A stretch of DNA of 64,000 bases, from NCBI GenBank assembly GCA_026929865.2, contig CM049405.1:24968001-25032000 (forward strand), read 5' to 3'. This document shows positions 61,446 to 64,000 of the stretch, piece by piece. A model generated the notes under the pieces. That model saw only the letters and a program-made list of their open reading frames with translations. It was not told the DNA's origin and searched no databases. How positions within the stretch are numbered: the first letter of the stretch is position 1; each line of letters opens with the position of its first letter. This DNA is from Hyperoplus lanceolatus (lineage: Eukaryota > Chordata > Actinopteri > Uranoscopiformes > Ammodytidae). A program made the translations under genes and the position numbers.

Positions 61446-61827
61446 AGCAGTTGTTCATTGCTAAGTAGTTATTTAGCTGTTGATAAACAGCTTTTTCAAT
61501 GATTTTGCTTACAAATGGTAGGTTAGATATGGGCCTATGCTTGTTCATGAGCGATGTATCTAGATTGTTCTTTTTTAGGAGTGGCTTGATGACTGCTGTT
61601 TTCAGGGCCTGTGGGAATACACCTGTCCAAAGGGACATGTTGACAATTTGTAGAACATCTGAGGCCATACAGCTAAAAACAGTTTTAAAGAAGCCTGTGG
61701 GAAGAATGTCAAGGCAACAGGAGGAGGAGTTCAGGTGTTGTATAATGTCCTCCAGGTTTTTGTGGTTTATCAGATAAAATTGTGTCATTGAATTTGGATT
61801 GATTTTAAGTGGGCATAGCGATGACAC
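61318..61827 (-). pseudogene. L2 reverse transcriptase N-terminal segment
   Basis: Contains LDILPTGFFK near 40-49, INMSLWTGVFP-like residues (VNMSLWTGVFPQALKTAVIK) near 62-81, and MNKHRPISNLPFVSKIIEK near 94-112. YLAMNNCFDVFQSGFRQHQ follows near 124-142. This is the fingers region that precedes the catalytic core. The frame is lost near 61400, where it should continue into the 61026-61445 segment. The residues immediately upstream (61864-62049) belong to the linker (FFTVDRLTNPP). Confidence 0.9.
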
Positions 61828-62089
61828 ATATGTTGAACTTGGTATTGATGCAGTGACAGCTTGTCAAATTTTGTGAATTTTCTCAGTAAAGAAGGAGGCA
61901 AATTCATTGCAGGCCCTCGTGGAGAGATGTTCAGACGCTACTGACACAGGAGGGTTTGTTAATCTGTCGACAGTAAAAAACAGGGCACGAGCATTGTTGT
62001 TGTTTTTGGTGATGATGTCAGAAAAGAAAGACTGCCTTGCACTTTTCATCTCTGAGAGTCAAGAGTGTAACCAATCACAATCCATGTGA

Positions 62090-63474
62090 TAAAAGACATT
62101 TATAAACACAGAGAGACCAACAGGGGACATGGAAGACACAAGGAGAAACATAGGGAGTGTCACTTTGGTTAAAAAATAAATAAAAGCCTGAGAAAATGGT
62201 TGTATTCTAGCAGAGCTCTTTATGGTCCCTCAAGGAGTCCTAAACAATTTACAGGCATTAGAGGAATGTTCTCCGGTCCACACAGCTACTTTTCTTTTCA
62301 CTAATCTTAAGAGTTGTTTGGATCAGTAGTTAGATACAGACTCCCTGTAACAACCCATGCACATTAAGACTCATATCGTTTTAATGTGTGTGACCAGGTC
62401 AGGTGTTGAGCATGGTGATGAGATTAAATTCAGCTTAACCTGAGTGTTTAAATAAGTACTTGCTGCACATGTTGTATGCCCTGATACACAACCTTTCAGG
62501 TGAGCTTGGTCTGTGCCATAATACTAGAAATGTATTAAAAAAAAACACTATCTTCTTTCTCTCTGCACATCACCAGGATGACAGTGTCTCTGTTTTCGAC
62601 AACCGAACACACAATCAGATACACTCCCAAAATTAATTAGGACACTCAATTGTGTCCCTCTTCCCCTTGTGGCTATTTGAGTAGGCCTGCTATGCACTTA
62701 GGCCACCATCTTGAAAGCAAGTAAAACCCTGGCTTTCTTTCTGAAAGCCAGGGTGTGGCTAGCATAGTGTGGCTTACTGGAAGAAGTGTACATGAATGTC
62801 AAGTATAATGTGATACAGTATCTGTGTATCAATATAGTACATCCGAAAAGTAATCCAAATAGCCCAAGGTCACTCAATTTTTTGTTTACGTCAGACTTCC
62901 CCTTTAACCCAGAGCCTGTGCTGTTGGAATGTTCATTTAATAGACCTCTGTTTAACATCATCAATACATTTCGTAATTAATACAATGACAGTGCCCTTGT
63001 ATTTTGTCAATTATGTTGCCCCTGGTCACTGAACTCTCTGTAGCCCCAAATCTGATTGGTCGGACCAGTGCTGAATATTCTGGGCACAATGAAATCAGCC
63101 TCCAGCCGTAAGGTCTTTTCTGTCTATAACTCTGTGTCATTGTGTAGTCGTGTAATGTACACTGATGTCAAAACAACTTAATGTTAACTCATTGGACAAT
63201 GGCAATAAGGACAGCATAGGATCATGAAGTGCTCTAGGTTAGGAGAACTATCGAATAAATGATCTCAACATCTGAGTAACGCCTGCAGTGCAAAAGTGTT
63301 GTCCACCAATGATCTAATGTGGAAGCAACTTCTGCATACATATTGTGGAATAGAAGTTGTGAATCGATAAATAAATTAAATCAAACAATTAAAATTTTTG
63401 AAACAAAAGTTCCTCTCAGTGCCATTGCCGAATCTCCCCTCTTCAGCCTATGTCTGAAACGTTCCTCCTTCTCT
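62090..63474. other. No gene recognised
   Basis: Unassigned DNA. A small inverted repeat CTGGCTTTC-TTTCTGAAAGCCAG lies at 62730-62751. No domain in any frame. Confidence 0.5.
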
Positions 63475-63700
63475 TTAAAACCCTTGTGTGGTGTTCGGGC
63501 CTGTGGGACCCATTTTCGTTTTTATCAAAAGAATTATACTATAAATTATAATTTCAAACTGAGATTCATTGGCCTTGGCTCCTTTACTGTGAAGAACATA
63601 TATCAGAAAAAAAAATTGGTCAACACACACACTATACACCCCCCCTACACATTTATATTACATTCAGGATGTTCGGGTCTACTGGACCCAGGGCTAATAC
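63475..63700. mobile_element. Possible piggyBac-like terminal region
   Basis: TTAA (63475-63478) is followed by AACCCTTGTGTGGTGTTCGG and GCCTGTGGGACCC. A related TGTTCGGGTCTACTGGACCC recurs about 180 bp on. TTAA plus GTTCGGGTC-type bases resemble the ends of piggyBac-derived elements in vertebrates. I cannot find a matching inverse end, and the 132-aa plus-strand frame across it has no transposase motif. Weak call. Confidence 0.3.
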
Positions 63701-63794
63701 AAGTGGGGAAATTGTAGGTTTTGGAAGAGAGATAAGCTTTTAAAGATGATGTAGAGTTAGAGGTTTCAGAATGTGAGGATCACTCACTATCTCA

Positions 63795-64000
63795 TGATCA
63801 TTACTCATGATAAACTGTTTATCAGGGGTCAGGTCTCGGTGGCAGCAGCTCGAGCAGGGGACCCCAAACTTCTACTTCCCGGGCCACAGTAAACAGCTCT
63901 GACTGGGGGATCCTGAGGTGTTCCCAGGTCAGGGTGGAGATATAATCTCTCCACCTAGTCATGGGTCTAACCTGAGGCCTCCTTCCAACTGGACATGACG
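63795..64000 (-). mobile_element. LINE 3' end, running out of the window
   Basis: On the minus strand a single frame from the window edge reads GRRPQVRPMTRWRDYISTLT, then WEHLRIPQSELFTVAREVEV, then WGPLLELLPPRPDP and a TGA. This is the C-terminal end of a LINE reverse transcriptase protein (RTE/Rex3-like or a related clade; the clade is uncertain). Upstream coding would lie beyond base 64000. The 3' limit near 63795 is approximate. Confidence 0.78.

Larger units (their letters stand above)
60083..62087 (-). mobile_element. 5'-truncated L2-like LINE
   Basis: The tail on the minus strand ends in repeated CTTGC/CCTTG units (plus strand AAGGCAAGGCAAGGCAAG at 60086), preceded by a short UTR with TAAAGCACTTTGAGTGGCC-type bases. 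The coding relic covers part of the endonuclease-RT linker, the reverse transcriptase and the C-terminal region. The family is the same as the 9183-9591 fragment. It is truncated on the 5' side near 62087 and broken by several frame changes. Confidence 0.92.

Overview
The window looks like euchromatic, gene-poor DNA from a ray-finned fish, probably a percomorph teleost. This rests on a Tc1 element of fish size (about 1.6 kb once an insert is removed), L2- and CR1-like LINEs with fish-type tails, a tRNA-headed SINE, many hAT, PIF/Harbinger and TTAA-type DNA transposons, and very long (CA/TG)n tracts. I found no convincing host protein-coding exon, rRNA or tRNA gene. The stretch is most easily read as intergenic or as part of a large intron. 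Nearly every recognisable open frame belongs to a decayed transposable element.

Layout. 1-3.8 kb: simple repeats and unassigned DNA. 3.8-5.8 kb: a 2004-bp DNA element with identical 60-bp terminal inverted repeats, an 8-bp target duplication, and an interior made almost entirely of palindromic ~70-bp units that switch orientation once. 7.0-10.5 kb: a four-element nest, in which a Harbinger-like carrier holds a hAT-like element, which holds a 475-bp fold-back element; the carrier also holds an L2 3' end. 11.7-12.3, 18.2 and 35.7-36.1 kb: three copies of one short inverted-repeat family. 12.9-17.8 kb: a minus-strand LINE (endonuclease plus reverse transcriptase) split by a Harbinger-like element with a SANT/Myb-like relic. 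23.3-25.8 kb: a Tc1 transposon split by a 948-bp TA-flanked element. 29.0-31.8 kb: a Harbinger element with a HARBI1-like transposase relic. 37.8-39.7 kb: a second, three-level nest. 40.0-40.6 and 44.9-46.7 kb: TTAA-type elements. 41.4-42.5 kb: a hAT deletion derivative with a perfect 8-bp target duplication. 48-57 kb: simple repeats, short LINE relics and a SINE at 57.3 kb. 59.0-60.0 kb: a second, uninterrupted copy of the 7-kb carrier, in inverse orientation. 60.1-62.1 kb: a 5'-truncated L2. The window ends inside the C-terminal coding part of another LINE.

How the parts relate. The elements record an order of events. The 59-kb copy serves as the 'empty' reference for two insertions at 7-9 kb. 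One arm of the 37.8-kb fold-back element serves as the empty reference for the TTAA insertion in its other arm. The 3.8-kb and 7.6-kb elements share their terminal bases and 8-bp duplication length, so they are probably mobilised by the same unseen transposase although their interiors are unrelated. All boundaries come from reading inverted repeats and target duplications by eye. Family names come from protein motifs or terminal signatures, and no database was consulted.
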